Shown here: positions 1 to 10,259 of the stretch, piece after piece
Layout: every line of letters begins with the position of its first letter
Numbering within the stretch: position 1 is the stretch's first letter
Source of the DNA: Pelagimonas sp.
Lineage (GTDB): Bacteria; Pseudomonadota; Alphaproteobacteria; Rhodobacterales; Rhodobacteraceae
Assembly (NCBI GenBank): GCA_025210265.1
Contig: JAOASD010000004.1
Coordinates: forward strand, 124,001 to 188,000
Length of the DNA: 64,000 bases
Direction of reading: 5' to 3'
Notes under the pieces: generated by a model
The model's database searches: none
What the model saw: only the letters and a program-made list of their open reading frames with translations
Told to the model about the DNA's origin: nothing
Made by a program: the position numbers and the translations under genes

Positions 1-298
<298 letters not shown>

Positions 299-310
299 GG
301 CAGAGGCCCT

Positions 311-1375
311 TTATTCAGCAGTTGCGGGGGCGCGCAGCAGATCAAAGCTGCGCTGTAATTCGGGACCGGAAAGATCGCGGGCGATCACCACGATGCGCGA
401 GCGGCGATCGTCATGTGGCCAGCCCTGCACCGGGCGCGGTGGGTCAAAGATCTGCTGCACGCCGTGAAACACAAAAGGCATGTCGATCCCGTCCAGGAAA
501 ACGATGCCCTTGATGCGCAGGATGTCATTGCCGCGCAGGCCGATCAGCGTGTTCAGCCAGCGGTCGAACTGCGCATCCTGCAGCGGTTCGTCGATGATGA
601 TTGAGGCCGTGCCGATGCGGCTGTCATGCGGGTTGAAGCCCGTGGTTGGGGCAGGGGTGGGCGCGCCAAAGCCGGACAGGTTGCCAAAGGGATCGGCGGG
701 CTGTTGATGCGCGGCATTGCCCAGCCAGGACAGGGCCTGCGCAGGCATAACATCATCGCGTATGCCCCCAAGGTCAAAGATCTGCGTGCTGGCTTTCGCG
801 CCCTTTACCGCATGGATCAGCTGTGCATTCGGATTGAGGGCGCGCAGGCGCTCTTCCAGCATGACCACCGCATCGGGTGTGGCCAGATCGGTCTTGGACA
901 GGATCAGCAGATCGGCCATGGCCACCTGCGACACGGCTTCGAATTGGGCATCCAGCGTGGCAGCGCCATGGGCGGCATCCACCACGGTCACAACCCCATC
1001 CATGCGCGCGCTGCGCGCCAGTTTGGGGTCGACCAGCAGGGTCTGCAGGATCGGGCCTGGATCGGCCAGCCCGGTGGTTTCGATCACGATCCGATCAAAC
1101 AGGAACTCTCCGGCATCGCGCCGTGCCATCAGACCGGCCATTGTGTCGGCCAGCTCGCCGCGCACGGTGCAGCACAGGCAGCCCGAGGCCATCAGCACCA
1201 CATCATCGCTGGCGGTTTCGATCAGGTCATGGTCCAGCCCGGCCTCGCCAAATTCATTCACGATCACCGCAATCCGCTGTGCTGGGTGATCGGTCAGGAT
1301 CTGGTTCAAAAGCGTGGTTTTCCCGGCGCCCAGAAATCCGGTCAGCAGGGTCACGGGAATGCGGGTTTCGGTCAC
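311..1375 (-). CDS. COG0523 (CobW-family) GTPase, putative zinc metallochaperone
   Basis: 354 residues starting at GTG 1375. The P-loop is GFLGAGKT (residues 13-20), followed by IVNEFGEAGLDHDLI, the CLCC metal-binding motif (C66, C68, C69) and a C-terminal CobW_C-like domain. Family members are cytoplasmic P-loop GTPases that insert or allocate zinc, cobalt or other metals. The name CobW refers to one cobalamin-pathway member and does not prove a role in B12 synthesis. A palindrome resembling a Zur operator lies about 35 bases upstream, favouring a zinc-homeostasis role. It is followed 12 bases later by a second, ZigA-like COG0523 gene. Metal specificity cannot be settled from sequence. Confidence 0.85.
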   Translation of the reverse strand: MTETRIPVTLLTGFLGAGKTTLLNQILTDHPAQRIAVIVNEFGEAGLDHDLIETASDDVVLMASGCLCCTVRGELADTMAGLMARRDAGEFLFDRIVIETTGLADPGPILQTLLVDPKLARSARMDGVVTVVDAAHGAATLDAQFEAVSQVAMADLLILSKTDLATPDAVVMLEERLRALNPNAQLIHAVKGAKASTQIFDLGGIRDDVMPAQALSWLGNAAHQQPADPFGNLSGFGAPTPAPTTGFNPHDSRIGTASIIIDEPLQDAQFDRWLNTLIGLRGNDILRIKGIVFLDGIDMPFVFHGVQQIFDPPRPVQGWPHDDRRSRIVVIARDLSGPELQRSFDLLRAPATAE

Positions 1376-1409
1376 GGTTGTCTCTTTGGCTGCAGGGGTG
1401 AGAGAATTT

Positions 1410-1427
1410 GTTATGTTATAACATTAC
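1410..1427. promoter_or_regulatory. Candidate Zur operator
   Basis: GTTATGTTATAACATTAC is an 18-bp inverted repeat with one mismatched pair and a perfect 12-bp core (1413-1424, ATGTTATAACAT). This is the AT-rich TGTTATA-type palindrome recognised by proteobacterial Zur repressors. It lies between the terminator of the upstream oxygenase operon and the start of two COG0523 genes, a gene family often controlled by Zur. The assignment rests on resemblance and context. Confidence 0.65.
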
Positions 1428-1456
1428 ATCACGCAAGGGTTGAAATCCATATCTCA

Positions 1457-1491
1457 TAAAAAAAGCCACCCGCGCAGGGGCGCGGATGGCT
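1457..1491 (-). terminator. Rho-independent terminator after gbcB
   Basis: On the minus strand an 11-bp stem (1464-1474 with 1481-1491, one G-T pair) is followed by a run of T residues. It sits 25 bases past the gbcB stop codon and separates the oxygenase operon from the COG0523 genes. Confidence 0.8.
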
Positions 1492-1515
1492 CTTTGTTCT
1501 GTTGCGCGTTGAGGA

Positions 1516-2589
1516 TCAGACCTCTAGCTCGACCTTGCCCAGCGGGTTTGAACAACAGGCCAGGATATAGCCTGCCTCGATGTCATCCTCGGAAATGCCG
1601 CCATTATGCACCATATGCACATCGCCCGAGGTCTTTTTGACCTTGCAGGTGCCGCAGACGCCAAAGGTACAGCCCGACGGAATGTTCAGCCCAACGGACC
1701 GCGCTGCGGCCAGAACTGTATCGGTTTCGGCCACTTTGGCGGTGACACCGGAGGTGGCAAAATGGATTTCGGCCTTGCTGTCATCATCAGGCACCACATC
1801 GTCCAGCTCGGGCTGGTCGGCCTCTGTCTCAATCGGAGCGCCAAAGCTTTCCTGATTGTAGTTGTCCATGTCAAAGCCCAGCCCGGCCAGCGCCTCGCGC
1901 ACGGCGGTCATGAACGGTTCGGGGCCACAGCAATAGACTTCGCGGTCCAGATAATCCGGGGCCATCAGGCCCAGCATCAGCTGGTTGAACTGACCCTGAT
2001 AGCCGGTCCAGGGGCGATAGGTGTCGGGCTCTTCGACCACGAATTTCAGGTCCAGACCGGGGGTCCGGCTGGCCATCTGCTCCAGGCGCTGACGGAAAAT
2101 GATTTCCGAGGGGCGCTTGGCGCAGTTGATAAAGACGATGTCCAGATCCTGACCTTCATCCCACATGCAGGTCGTCATGGACATCATTGGCGTGATGCCC
2201 GACCCGGCCGAGATGAACAGATATTTGCGGGCCGCGCTGCCTGCATTGGTGAACAGGCCTGCGGGGCCAATCGCCCGCAGACGCATCCCCGGCTGCAGGT
2301 TGTCCAGCATCCAGCGCGTGCCGATGCTGTCGGGCTGTGCCTTGGCTGTGATCGTGATCGACCGCGGGCGCGAGGGCGACGAGGAAATCGTATAGGTGCG
2401 ATGCACCACCCCGCCGGGCTGACCGGGGGCGGGGATCTCCAGCGTCAGGAACTGGCCCGGCTGATAGTCAAACAGCGCGCCCGAAGGGGCCCGGAACGAA
2501 AAGCTGGCCGTGTTGGGCATTTCGGGGACAACCGAAACGCATTCCAGCATTTCTCCGTCTTCCCAGACGGAGGTGTTCATGTCTTTCAT
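1516..2589 (-). CDS. gbcB: Flavin/[2Fe-2S] reductase component of a glycine betaine-type Rieske monooxygenase
   Basis: 357 residues. Start chosen at ATG 2589, with GGAG 7 bases upstream inside the end of gbcA; the frame is open further upstream but that part overlaps gbcA and is not family-like. Domains in order are an FAD-binding ferredoxin-reductase barrel (HRTYTISS, residues 63-70), an NAD-binding domain (SAGSGITPM, 127-135, and CCGPEPFM, 220-227) and a C-terminal plant-type [2Fe-2S] ferredoxin domain (C307, C312, C315 and C345 or C346). This matches GbcB, which passes electrons from NADH to GbcA for the demethylation of glycine betaine to dimethylglycine and formaldehyde. Carnitine- or stachydrine-type demethylases are alternatives. 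Confidence 0.8.
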   Translation of the reverse strand: MKDMNTSVWEDGEMLECVSVVPEMPNTASFSFRAPSGALFDYQPGQFLTLEIPAPGQPGGVVHRTYTISSSPSRPRSITITAKAQPDSIGTRWMLDNLQPGMRLRAIGPAGLFTNAGSAARKYLFISAGSGITPMMSMTTCMWDEGQDLDIVFINCAKRPSEIIFRQRLEQMASRTPGLDLKFVVEEPDTYRPWTGYQGQFNQLMLGLMAPDYLDREVYCCGPEPFMTAVREALAGLGFDMDNYNQESFGAPIETEADQPELDDVVPDDDSKAEIHFATSGVTAKVAETDTVLAAARSVGLNIPSGCTFGVCGTCKVKKTSGDVHMVHNGGISEDDIEAGYILACCSNPLGKVELEV

Positions 2590-2593
2590 TGGC

Positions 2594-3850
<1,257 letters not shown>

Positions 3851-3942
3851 TTATGCGGATGAAGCAAGAAAGCCCGACAGAGCGCGCGGATCGCCCGCCC
3901 GTTCCCAAAGCCCCCAACCGCCATCCGCGGTTTGATGTTGTC

Positions 3943-4137
3943 GCAAGGCTGGTTTCCGGACTTGGAAGGGGCGTTCACCCGGTCGCGGCACCTTCCCGGG
4001 ATCCTCCTCCCAGTGGTTGTTTGCCGCGGCCTGACCTTCGTTACCGTTGCGGGGGCAGTGCCGGAATTGCACCGGCTTCCCAATTCTCCGCCGCCCTTCA
4101 GAGAAACGGCAGCACCTTACACGGGGGAACCTATTGC
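3943..4137 (-). ncRNA. Cobalamin (B12) riboswitch
   Basis: Read on the minus strand this segment has the conserved parts of a cobalamin riboswitch in order: the GGGAAGCCGGTGCAA block, the B12 box CTGCCCCCGCAACGGTAA, the CCACTGG and CCGGGAAGG segments, and the closing AAGTCCGGAAACCAGCC. P1 can be drawn by pairing GCAA (4137-4134) with TTGC (3946-3943). The next gene on this strand is gbcA at 3817. No clear intrinsic terminator stem is seen between aptamer and gene, so control may act on translation initiation. Riboswitch identity is strong; its use for an oxygenase operon is unusual. Confidence 0.92.
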
Positions 4138-4483
4138 GGTGCAATTTTGCGGCTGGAAAGCAAGCGACATCTTCAGGTCCAAAAGCGCACAGGCCGTAAA
4201 AAAAAACATCGGGGCCGTGCATGTGCGGTGTGGGGGGCGTGCCGTTGCGGCGTGTCGTGGTGTCGCGCGCGGGCCATGCAGATATGGGAATCAGGTGCCG
4301 TGTCGGTGCTTTGGGTGTTCCTGCCGCAGCGGCGCGCTCATGGAACGGTTTCTTCAGATCCCCAGCGGTGTTGCCAGCCGCGTTTTCACCACCGGCCATC
4401 AATGGGCAGGGCATCAACTCGCGATTGCTGCCGATGTCACATTTGCGCACAGAAAGCGTGTCAAACCCCTGTGGGTCACTACC
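4138..4483. other. Gene-free stretch upstream of the riboswitch
   Basis: Open frames here on both strands run through the riboswitch or have no recognisable protein similarity. I see no credible gene. The promoter for the riboswitch-gbcAB transcript should lie here on the minus strand, but no convincing -35/-10 pair was found. Confidence 0.5.
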
Positions 4484-4511
4484 AAAAAGAGCGCCGCGAT
4501 AAGCGGCGCTC
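4484..4511 (-). terminator. Rho-independent terminator of the RTX gene
   Basis: A perfect 9-bp stem (GAGCGCCGC, 4489-4497, with GCGGCGCTC, 4503-4511) with a 5-base loop is followed on the minus strand by five T residues. It lies about 90 bases beyond the stop codon of the RTX gene ending at 4598. Confidence 0.85.
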
Positions 4512-4597
4512 GTGCGAGTTTGCGCAGAAGCTGGCAAGCGTATGGGTGGGCAGCCACGCATACTGTGTTTGCCGCACTGCGAGATCCGCAGCGCAGA

Positions 4598-7228
4598 TCA
4601 GACAGGGGCTTGTGCGCTGCTGTGTTTGTGCAGGATTTTGCCAAGGGCGCGGCACAGCGGCACGCCAAGAGCCAAAATCGTTTTGCCAGTCACGGACCCT
4701 TTGGGGTGGGCTTTGGGATCGCAGCGATGCGCCATTTCAAGCGCCCAGCCCTGGGCCAGCGGGGCAACGATCCGCGTCGCAAGGTCGGATTTTTCCAGCA
4801 CATGTGTGACAAAGGGGATGGCCCAGGCGTGGTAGCCGCGGATCACGGTGTCCCCCAGCATGTTTGCGCCATAGTAGCTGTCCCATTTATACACTGCGTC
4901 CGAGATATAGCCGTGTTTGTTCATGTGTGTGCAGATCACGGTCTGAGCCGATTCCGTGGTGCCTGCCTGTACATCTGACAGCAGCGCATCCTCGACGGTA
5001 ATGGTGTTCGTGCCACCAAGATCATTGTCATAGCTGATCAGCACATCAGAGCCACTTTGCGCAAAGCTTAGGTTCACATCGCTCCCATCCGTGGAAATCG
5101 TGATGGAGTCCCCTTCGCTCAGGTCAAAGTCGGTGATCGTGTCGTTGCCGGTCTCTTCCGTGAAAAAGCGGAACAGGTCAGCATCTGCGCCACCAATCAG
5201 CACATCATTGCCGTCGCCGCCCGTCAGCTGGTCTTCGCCCCCATCACCTTTGACTGTGTCGTTGCCCGTTCCGCCAAGCGCAAAGTCCATGCCGGCGCCA
5301 CCTTTCACCAGGTCATTGCCCGCGTCACCGTAAAGAAGATCGGTGCCGTCGCCGCCATGCACCTGGTCATTGTCGTCACCGCCAGACACGTGGTCATTGC
5401 CTTCCTGGCCCCTTAAGACGTCGTCGCCATTGCTGCCTTCGATGGTGTCATCGCCGGCTTCGCCTTTGATTTCGTCATTGCCGCCACCGCCATGCAGCAT
5501 GTTGGCGTCGTCTGTGCCATAGATTTCATCCCGCAGGTCGGTCCCGACAACATTTTCGATGTTCTTGACCTGATTGGTGTAGCTGCCTGTATAGCCCAGA
5601 TCCAAAGTCTCGGCATTCAGGTCGATTGTAACGCCCTGGCTGACCGTGCCGGTGCTGCCTTCCTGCATGTTTGAGAAGTTGATGATGTCGTTTCCATCCC
5701 CCCCATCAATCAGGTAAAACGCGTTGGTCTGGTCGATGATGAACACATCGTTGCCGTCCAGGCCCATGGCCATGTATTCCCCATTCAGGTCAGAGCGTTC
5801 CCCCATCTGAAAGCTGTCGCTGTTGTCGGTCCCAACGGCAAACCGGCTGGAATTTGTCATATCCGCGTTCAATCCAAACGCATTGCCCATGACCGAGATT
5901 TGTGTCCCGTTTTCCAATTGCCCCGAGACCTCGGCAATCAGATCGTCAAACGCGTCGCCATAATCCGCTGCAGAGGCCACGTTTTCGCTGCCGTCAATCT
6001 CGGTTCCGGTGTGGATGGTGACATTGCCGGATTCGTCTTTGGCAAAGGTGACGATCGAGTGCGTGTAATGTTGCCAGAGGCTGTTGTAGAAATCGGAGAT
6101 CGCCGTATCCGAGACATCAAAATTTGCCTCGACATCGCTCAGGATGCCGCTGTCAAAGGTGAACTCCAGGAACTTGCCACCGTTTTCCGCGTCCAGTTTC
6201 AGCGTTTTGGTGTAATTGCCGATGACCTCTCCGGTTTCGATGGTGTCAAACTCCAGCAGTGGCAGAAGGATGCTGTCTTCGGCCAGGTTGCCATCCATCA
6301 GTTTGACAAAGCTCGATTCATCGTTGTCGTAATCCCCGGACTCTGCATTTGCCATGTTGTGGCCCAGCCAATCGGCAAACAGCCCCGACCCGGATTTGGC
6401 GATATTGGCAGCGGCCACAACGCCCAGCTGCACGCCAATGCCGTAGCCGCTGGAATTTAAGGCGAACATGCCGACGTCCAGTGCCGAGTTCAGGCCTTCT
6501 TCGGCCAGGTTGGTAAGGAAAGACTGATCAGCGTCGAATGTTTCAGCGGCGTTGGTCCCGGCCAGGGCCCCAAGGGACAGGGTGTCTTTGCCCGTACCCA
6601 ACCGGACTTCTTCCTGTTCACCACTGTTGATTGCGCCCATAGAGACAAAATCGTCGCCCGCGCCAGCGTTCACGCTGTCGTTGCCTTTCCCGCCAGAAAT
6701 GAAGTCATTCCCATCGCCACCATTGATGGTGTCGTCCCCATCTTCGCCAAAGATCTTATCGGCAAAGTCAGAGCCGTGAACGATGTCGTTGCCATCATCC
6801 GCCAAGATCATGTCAAAGTTGCGCGACTCGTTGTTCAAAGCGCGCAAATCAATGGTATCTGCGCTGCTTGTTGCATCCAGAACCGCGATGTCGCGGATCC
6901 ATGTGTCCAGCGAGCTGGGGCCGCCGCTGCCTTTGTCATGGCCGCCGTCCGCATACCAGTAATAGGTTTCACCATCTCGGGTATGACCGCTGGCATCATA
7001 GATCAGATCAATGCCGTGAATGGTGCCGCTATAGTCCAGCGTCACGTTGTCCCGACCATTGCCGTCAATCCAAAGGTTGGGGTTGTCCACCCCATTATGT
7101 TCGGTGAAATTCTTGATGCCGATGGTCGAATTATTCGATGTCGCGTGGATGGTTGTGTTTTTAAAGACGGACCGGGTCCATTCTTCGCTGCCGGATTGGT
7201 ATGTTTCTTTGTTGTCGAGCGTGGCCAT
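4598..7228 (-). CDS. RTX calcium-binding protein with a distinct C-terminal tail domain
   Basis: 876 residues from ATG 7228, which has AGGGGAA seven bases upstream; an in-frame upstream extension has no family resemblance. It has no Sec signal. Glycine/aspartate-rich RTX nonapeptides (GGDGND, GGKGND types) occur in an N-terminal block around residues 150-205 and a larger block around 590-720, so a secreted, calcium-binding protein leaving by a type I exporter is likely. The segment between them has no recognised domain. After a GNDTITDFD-type secretion region, a tail of about 110 residues follows (ICTHMNKHG, RGYHAWAIPFV, ATRIVAPLAQGWALEMAH), which is not part of the RTX fold. No exporter genes lie nearby. 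Confidence 0.85.
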   Translation of the reverse strand: MATLDNKETYQSGSEEWTRSVFKNTTIHATSNNSTIGIKNFTEHNGVDNPNLWIDGNGRDNVTLDYSGTIHGIDLIYDASGHTRDGETYYWYADGGHDKGSGGPSSLDTWIRDIAVLDATSSADTIDLRALNNESRNFDMILADDGNDIVHGSDFADKIFGEDGDDTINGGDGNDFISGGKGNDSVNAGAGDDFVSMGAINSGEQEEVRLGTGKDTLSLGALAGTNAAETFDADQSFLTNLAEEGLNSALDVGMFALNSSGYGIGVQLGVVAAANIAKSGSGLFADWLGHNMANAESGDYDNDESSFVKLMDGNLAEDSILLPLLEFDTIETGEVIGNYTKTLKLDAENGGKFLEFTFDSGILSDVEANFDVSDTAISDFYNSLWQHYTHSIVTFAKDESGNVTIHTGTEIDGSENVASAADYGDAFDDLIAEVSGQLENGTQISVMGNAFGLNADMTNSSRFAVGTDNSDSFQMGERSDLNGEYMAMGLDGNDVFIIDQTNAFYLIDGGDGNDIINFSNMQEGSTGTVSQGVTIDLNAETLDLGYTGSYTNQVKNIENVVGTDLRDEIYGTDDANMLHGGGGNDEIKGEAGDDTIEGSNGDDVLRGQEGNDHVSGGDDNDQVHGGDGTDLLYGDAGNDLVKGGAGMDFALGGTGNDTVKGDGGEDQLTGGDGNDVLIGGADADLFRFFTEETGNDTITDFDLSEGDSITISTDGSDVNLSFAQSGSDVLISYDNDLGGTNTITVEDALLSDVQAGTTESAQTVICTHMNKHGYISDAVYKWDSYYGANMLGDTVIRGYHAWAIPFVTHVLEKSDLATRIVAPLAQGWALEMAHRCDPKAHPKGSVTGKTILALGVPLCRALGKILHKHSSAQAPV

Positions 7229-7536
7229 CGCTATTCCCCTGAGCAGATGCCGAGCAAAACCGATCTCCCAAGGGAGGTGTTTGTCGGGTATGGAAGTGGA
7301 GTGGGCTGCACGCCCGATACCGGGATATGTAGCAAAGGCCTGCGCGGGATAGGTGTAACAACCTGTCACAAAACCCGGTCAAACCGCACAAATTTTACCG
7401 TCCTGGCCAAATCGCGCTTGAATTTTCCGGGGGCTGCCACACGCCGCCCTATGGGCGGAAGATGCTGGATGAGTGCCGGGGCAATGGCTGTTTTGGACAG
7501 GCGTCGCAGGGGGGGCTGACTGCCCTGGATGTGGCG
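7229..7536. other. Intergenic region upstream of the RTX gene
   Basis: 308 bases without a gene between the response regulator and the RTX gene, both on the minus strand. It holds the inverted repeat at 7354-7370 and a 6-bp GC hairpin (7444-7458) with no T run. A TTGACC...GTTACA pair with 17-bp spacing on the minus strand overlaps the inverted repeat and could be a weak promoter. Confidence 0.4.
7354..7370. promoter_or_regulatory. Candidate operator upstream of the RTX gene
   Basis: TGTAACAACCTGTCACA is a near-symmetric 17-bp inverted repeat (TGTNAC-N5-GTNACA), centred about 130 bases before the RTX start codon. It overlaps a weak promoter-like sequence. The binding factor is unknown; the neighbouring OmpR-type regulator or a CRP/FNR-type protein are possible. 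Confidence 0.35.
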
Positions 7537-8247
7537 CTACGGGTCGTAGCGATAGCCCTTTCCCCAGACCGTCACGATATGTTTTGGTTCAGAGGGGGCA
7601 GGTTCGACTTTCTTGCGTATCCGTTTGATAAGCATGTCCATGCTGCGATCTGTGGCACCCGTATGCTGGCGGGTGCGGGATACAGCCAGCAGGTCTTCTC
7701 GTGAAAACACGGTTCCGGGGCTGTTGGTCAGAAACCGCAGAACCTCGGTCTCACCCGGAGTCAGCTTGCGCACAAACTGGTCCGGCCCGACCAGGCGGCG
7801 GCTGACAATATCAAAGGTCCAATCGCCGACAGCCCGTGTCTGCGACTGCGCTGGCATCGTGCCGACAGTGCGCCTGCGCAGCACGGCGCGAAGACGCGCG
7901 AGCATTTCGCGCATACGGAACGGTTTGCAAAGAAAATCATCCGCCCCAAGTTCCAGCAAGGCAACAACCGTGTCTTCGTCCGACAGGGAGCTCATCATCA
8001 CAACCGGGATGCCGTGGCGTTCCAGAACCTCGCGGCACAGCACTTTGCCAGATGTGCCCGGCATGACAATGTCGACCAGACACAGATCCACAGCGCCTGC
8101 CGCAAGCGCGGTGCGCGCGCTGACAACGTCAGACGCCGTGTGCGTCAGATAGCCGTGCTGCGTCAGAAACTCTGCAATCTGTGTGCGCAGCTCGTCATCG
8201 TCATCGACCACAAGAAGACGCGTGTCGTTCAACCCTGTGGGCATCAT
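7537..8247 (-). CDS. OmpR-family two-component response regulator
   Basis: 236 residues. The N-terminal receiver domain shows the acidic pocket VVDDDDE (near residues 13-19), phosphoacceptor D59 in LCLVDIVMP, the conserved S/T region MMSS and K in CKPF. The C-terminal winged helix-turn-helix domain (about 140-236) ends in the typical VWGKGYRYDP. The gene is divergent from a histidine kinase gene 109 bases away and is probably its partner. It lies upstream of, and reads toward, the RTX gene, which makes that gene a possible target, although nothing in the sequence proves it. Confidence 0.93.
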   Translation of the reverse strand: MMPTGLNDTRLLVVDDDDELRTQIAEFLTQHGYLTHTASDVVSARTALAAGAVDLCLVDIVMPGTSGKVLCREVLERHGIPVVMMSSLSDEDTVVALLELGADDFLCKPFRMREMLARLRAVLRRRTVGTMPAQSQTRAVGDWTFDIVSRRLVGPDQFVRKLTPGETEVLRFLTNSPGTVFSREDLLAVSRTRQHTGATDRSMDMLIKRIRKKVEPAPSEPKHIVTVWGKGYRYDP

Positions 8248-8356
8248 TCTCTCTGCTCTTTTATCGTTTTGGTTGCATCCGGGCCTGTGCGCATTTTACG
8301 TAGGGGCCGGTTATAGGCCATCGCAAAACAATCACAATCCTCTCGGAGCCCTTTGA

Positions 8357-9877
8357 ATGCGCCCCATTTTCACTCTGACATTGGCGCGCCAGCTTGCGCT
8401 GATTGTGATGGTTGCTGTTGCCGGGGTCCAGATTTTGGCGCTGGTGCTAGAGCGCCGCTTTGAAGAGGCATTGGATTTGGATCGCGGGTTGGGAACGTCA
8501 CGCACCCAGGCTGCAAACGCCATCGCCCTTTTGCCATCCCTGCCAGCAGAGACCCATGCCGATATTGTGCGAAGCTACACCTCGCGGACAACGCAGTTCT
8601 TTTTATTGCCTGATGTGTTGCTGCGCCCGGATGCAGAGCGGGTGCCGGAGCTAGAGGACGAAACACGCGCATGGGCCGCGCGCCGAAACCTTGCCATCCA
8701 GGACGTGGTTGTCGCACGTCACCTGTACCACCACCGAAAACAAAGCGGCGGACCCGCGCAATCCCGGCCGGGGGCTGAAACGGGTGTGCCCGCACGCTTG
8801 CCCAAAGGCTTTGCGATGGGCGAGCCCCCTCGAACCAGAATGGCCGAAATGATCGCCCATCCCCCCCGATGGCTGCATATTCGCGAAACACCCACGGGGT
8901 ATCAGCTTAAACCGATCCCACCGGAAAGCGCGCTAAATCTGGACGATCCACGCCCCGTTACGACGGTCGCCATGCAGTTGGCATCGACCGGGGATTGGGT
9001 GACCTTTTACCGGTTCCGACGCCCCCCGCCGAACAATGATACGGTGCTGAAGATGATGATCGCCCTGGTCGGGTCAGTTGTCATCGCAGGCCTTGCGGTT
9101 CTCATCGGGCGCAGGGTGATCGCCCCGTTTCGCCAGCTTGCCGAGAGCGCCGCGCAATTGGGCCGCGGAGAGCGCGCCGCCGCGCTGCCTGTCTCTGGGC
9201 CGTCAGACGTGAGGGACGTCATACAGGCGTTCAACCGGATGAACGATCAAGTGTCTCAATCCATCGACTATCAGATCGGCCTTCTGCGCTCATTGGGGCA
9301 TGATATCAAAGGCCCGCTTGCGGCCGCAGACCGTCTTTTGTCAGAGGTGCGTCCCGACACCACGCGCGCCCAGATCGAAGCGCGCCTGTTCCGCGTACGC
9401 AGCATTGTCGATGCCATCATGAACTTTTCCCGCGCGATCATGCGCGATGGCGAGGCAGAGCCCACAGACCTCGTTGAGATGCTTGAAACGCTTGTCGCCG
9501 AACAGGACGAAAACGGAGAAGACGCGGTCCTGCAAGCCCCCGAGAGCCTGCCCATCCTATGCCGTGTGGATGCAACCGAACGGGCCCTGCGCAACCTGAT
9601 CGAAAATGCCATCAAATACGGCAAAAGCGCCCGCGTGACCGTCTTTGTCGAGAACGGCTTTGCCGTGGTCTGGATCGAAGACGACGGCCCTGGCATCCCG
9701 CCCGAGATGCTGGATGCTGTCTTTGATCCCTTCCTGCGACTGGAGAGTGATGACACGGGCAGCGGTCTGGGCCTGGCGATCACACGCACCATCGCATTGG
9801 ACCAGGGCGGCAGGGTGCATCTGCAAAACCTGCCGACCGGCGGTCTGCGGGCGTCACTTTCGCTGCCTCTGACCTAA
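8357..9877 (+). CDS. Membrane sensor histidine kinase
   Basis: 506 residues, start ATG 8357 with GGAG upstream. Transmembrane segments lie at about residues 12-31 and 232-252, enclosing a periplasmic sensor region of some 200 residues with no recognised fold. A HAMP domain (about 252-305) follows, then the dimerisation/phosphoacceptor helix SLGHDIKGPL with H315. The HATPase domain carries NLIENAIKYG (N box), EDDGPGIP (G1), FDPFLRLE and GSGLGLAI (G2). Divergent transcription from an OmpR-type regulator suggests a cognate pair. The stimulus is unknown. Confidence 0.93.
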   Translation: MRPIFTLTLARQLALIVMVAVAGVQILALVLERRFEEALDLDRGLGTSRTQAANAIALLPSLPAETHADIVRSYTSRTTQFFLLPDVLLRPDAERVPELEDETRAWAARRNLAIQDVVVARHLYHHRKQSGGPAQSRPGAETGVPARLPKGFAMGEPPRTRMAEMIAHPPRWLHIRETPTGYQLKPIPPESALNLDDPRPVTTVAMQLASTGDWVTFYRFRRPPPNNDTVLKMMIALVGSVVIAGLAVLIGRRVIAPFRQLAESAAQLGRGERAAALPVSGPSDVRDVIQAFNRMNDQVSQSIDYQIGLLRSLGHDIKGPLAAADRLLSEVRPDTTRAQIEARLFRVRSIVDAIMNFSRAIMRDGEAEPTDLVEMLETLVAEQDENGEDAVLQAPESLPILCRVDATERALRNLIENAIKYGKSARVTVFVENGFAVVWIEDDGPGIPPEMLDAVFDPFLRLESDDTGSGLGLAITRTIALDQGGRVHLQNLPTGGLRASLSLPLT

Positions 9878-10168
9878 GGCGTCCGGGCTCTGGGATGTCG
9901 CAGAATTGGGCCTGAAACCCTCAACCGCATTCCAACCTCGTTGAACAAAGCGCAATAAGGTCGGAAGTTTCATGAGAAAGTGGCGGAGGGGGCTGCCTTG
10001 GCGGGAAAACGGGCGACGTCTTATGTCTTCTGGCTTTTCCCCGTTCCGTTGCGGCACAGGCCGAAACGCAGGTCGCGGTCGCGTAGCCATGAACCAAACC
10101 CAAACCGATACTGCCGCCATCTATATGGCAACCCGTCACCGCGAACCCAAAAGCCGCGTATAGCATTG
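9878..10168. other. Non-coding or decayed stretch after the histidine kinase
   Basis: About 290 bases with short open frames on both strands and no recognisable protein or RNA. It adjoins the AHH-like fragment at 10169-10237 and may be further debris of the same toxin gene. Confidence 0.4.
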
Positions 10169-10237
10169 CTAAATCCGGATCGTTTCCAGCTCGTTAAAGA
10201 GCTCTTTTGGAATAATGTGGTGATCTTCTAGTGACAT
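10169..10237 (-). pseudogene. 22-codon fragment resembling an AHH-type nuclease toxin motif
   Basis: Starting at ATG 10237, with GAGG eight bases upstream, a 22-codon frame contains HHIIPKELFNEL and then stops at TAG. The HHIIPKxLF signature is the core of AHH-type HNH/endonuclease VII-like toxin domains found at the ends of polymorphic toxins. The fragment lies just past the stop of an Imm11-like gene on the same strand. It is too short to be an enzyme, so I read it as a toxin remnant. A coincidental match is possible. Confidence 0.4.
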
Positions 10238-10259
10238 AACAAAAACCTCTTTAACTGGT

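Noticed and set aside
311-1375. Calling the COG0523 gene cobW of cobalamin synthesis
   Set aside because: The Zur-like operator, the ZigA-like neighbour and the lack of cob genes nearby favour zinc homeostasis; the B12 riboswitch belongs to a separate, terminated transcript.
7444-7458. GC hairpin before the RTX gene as a terminator
   Set aside because: No T run on either strand.
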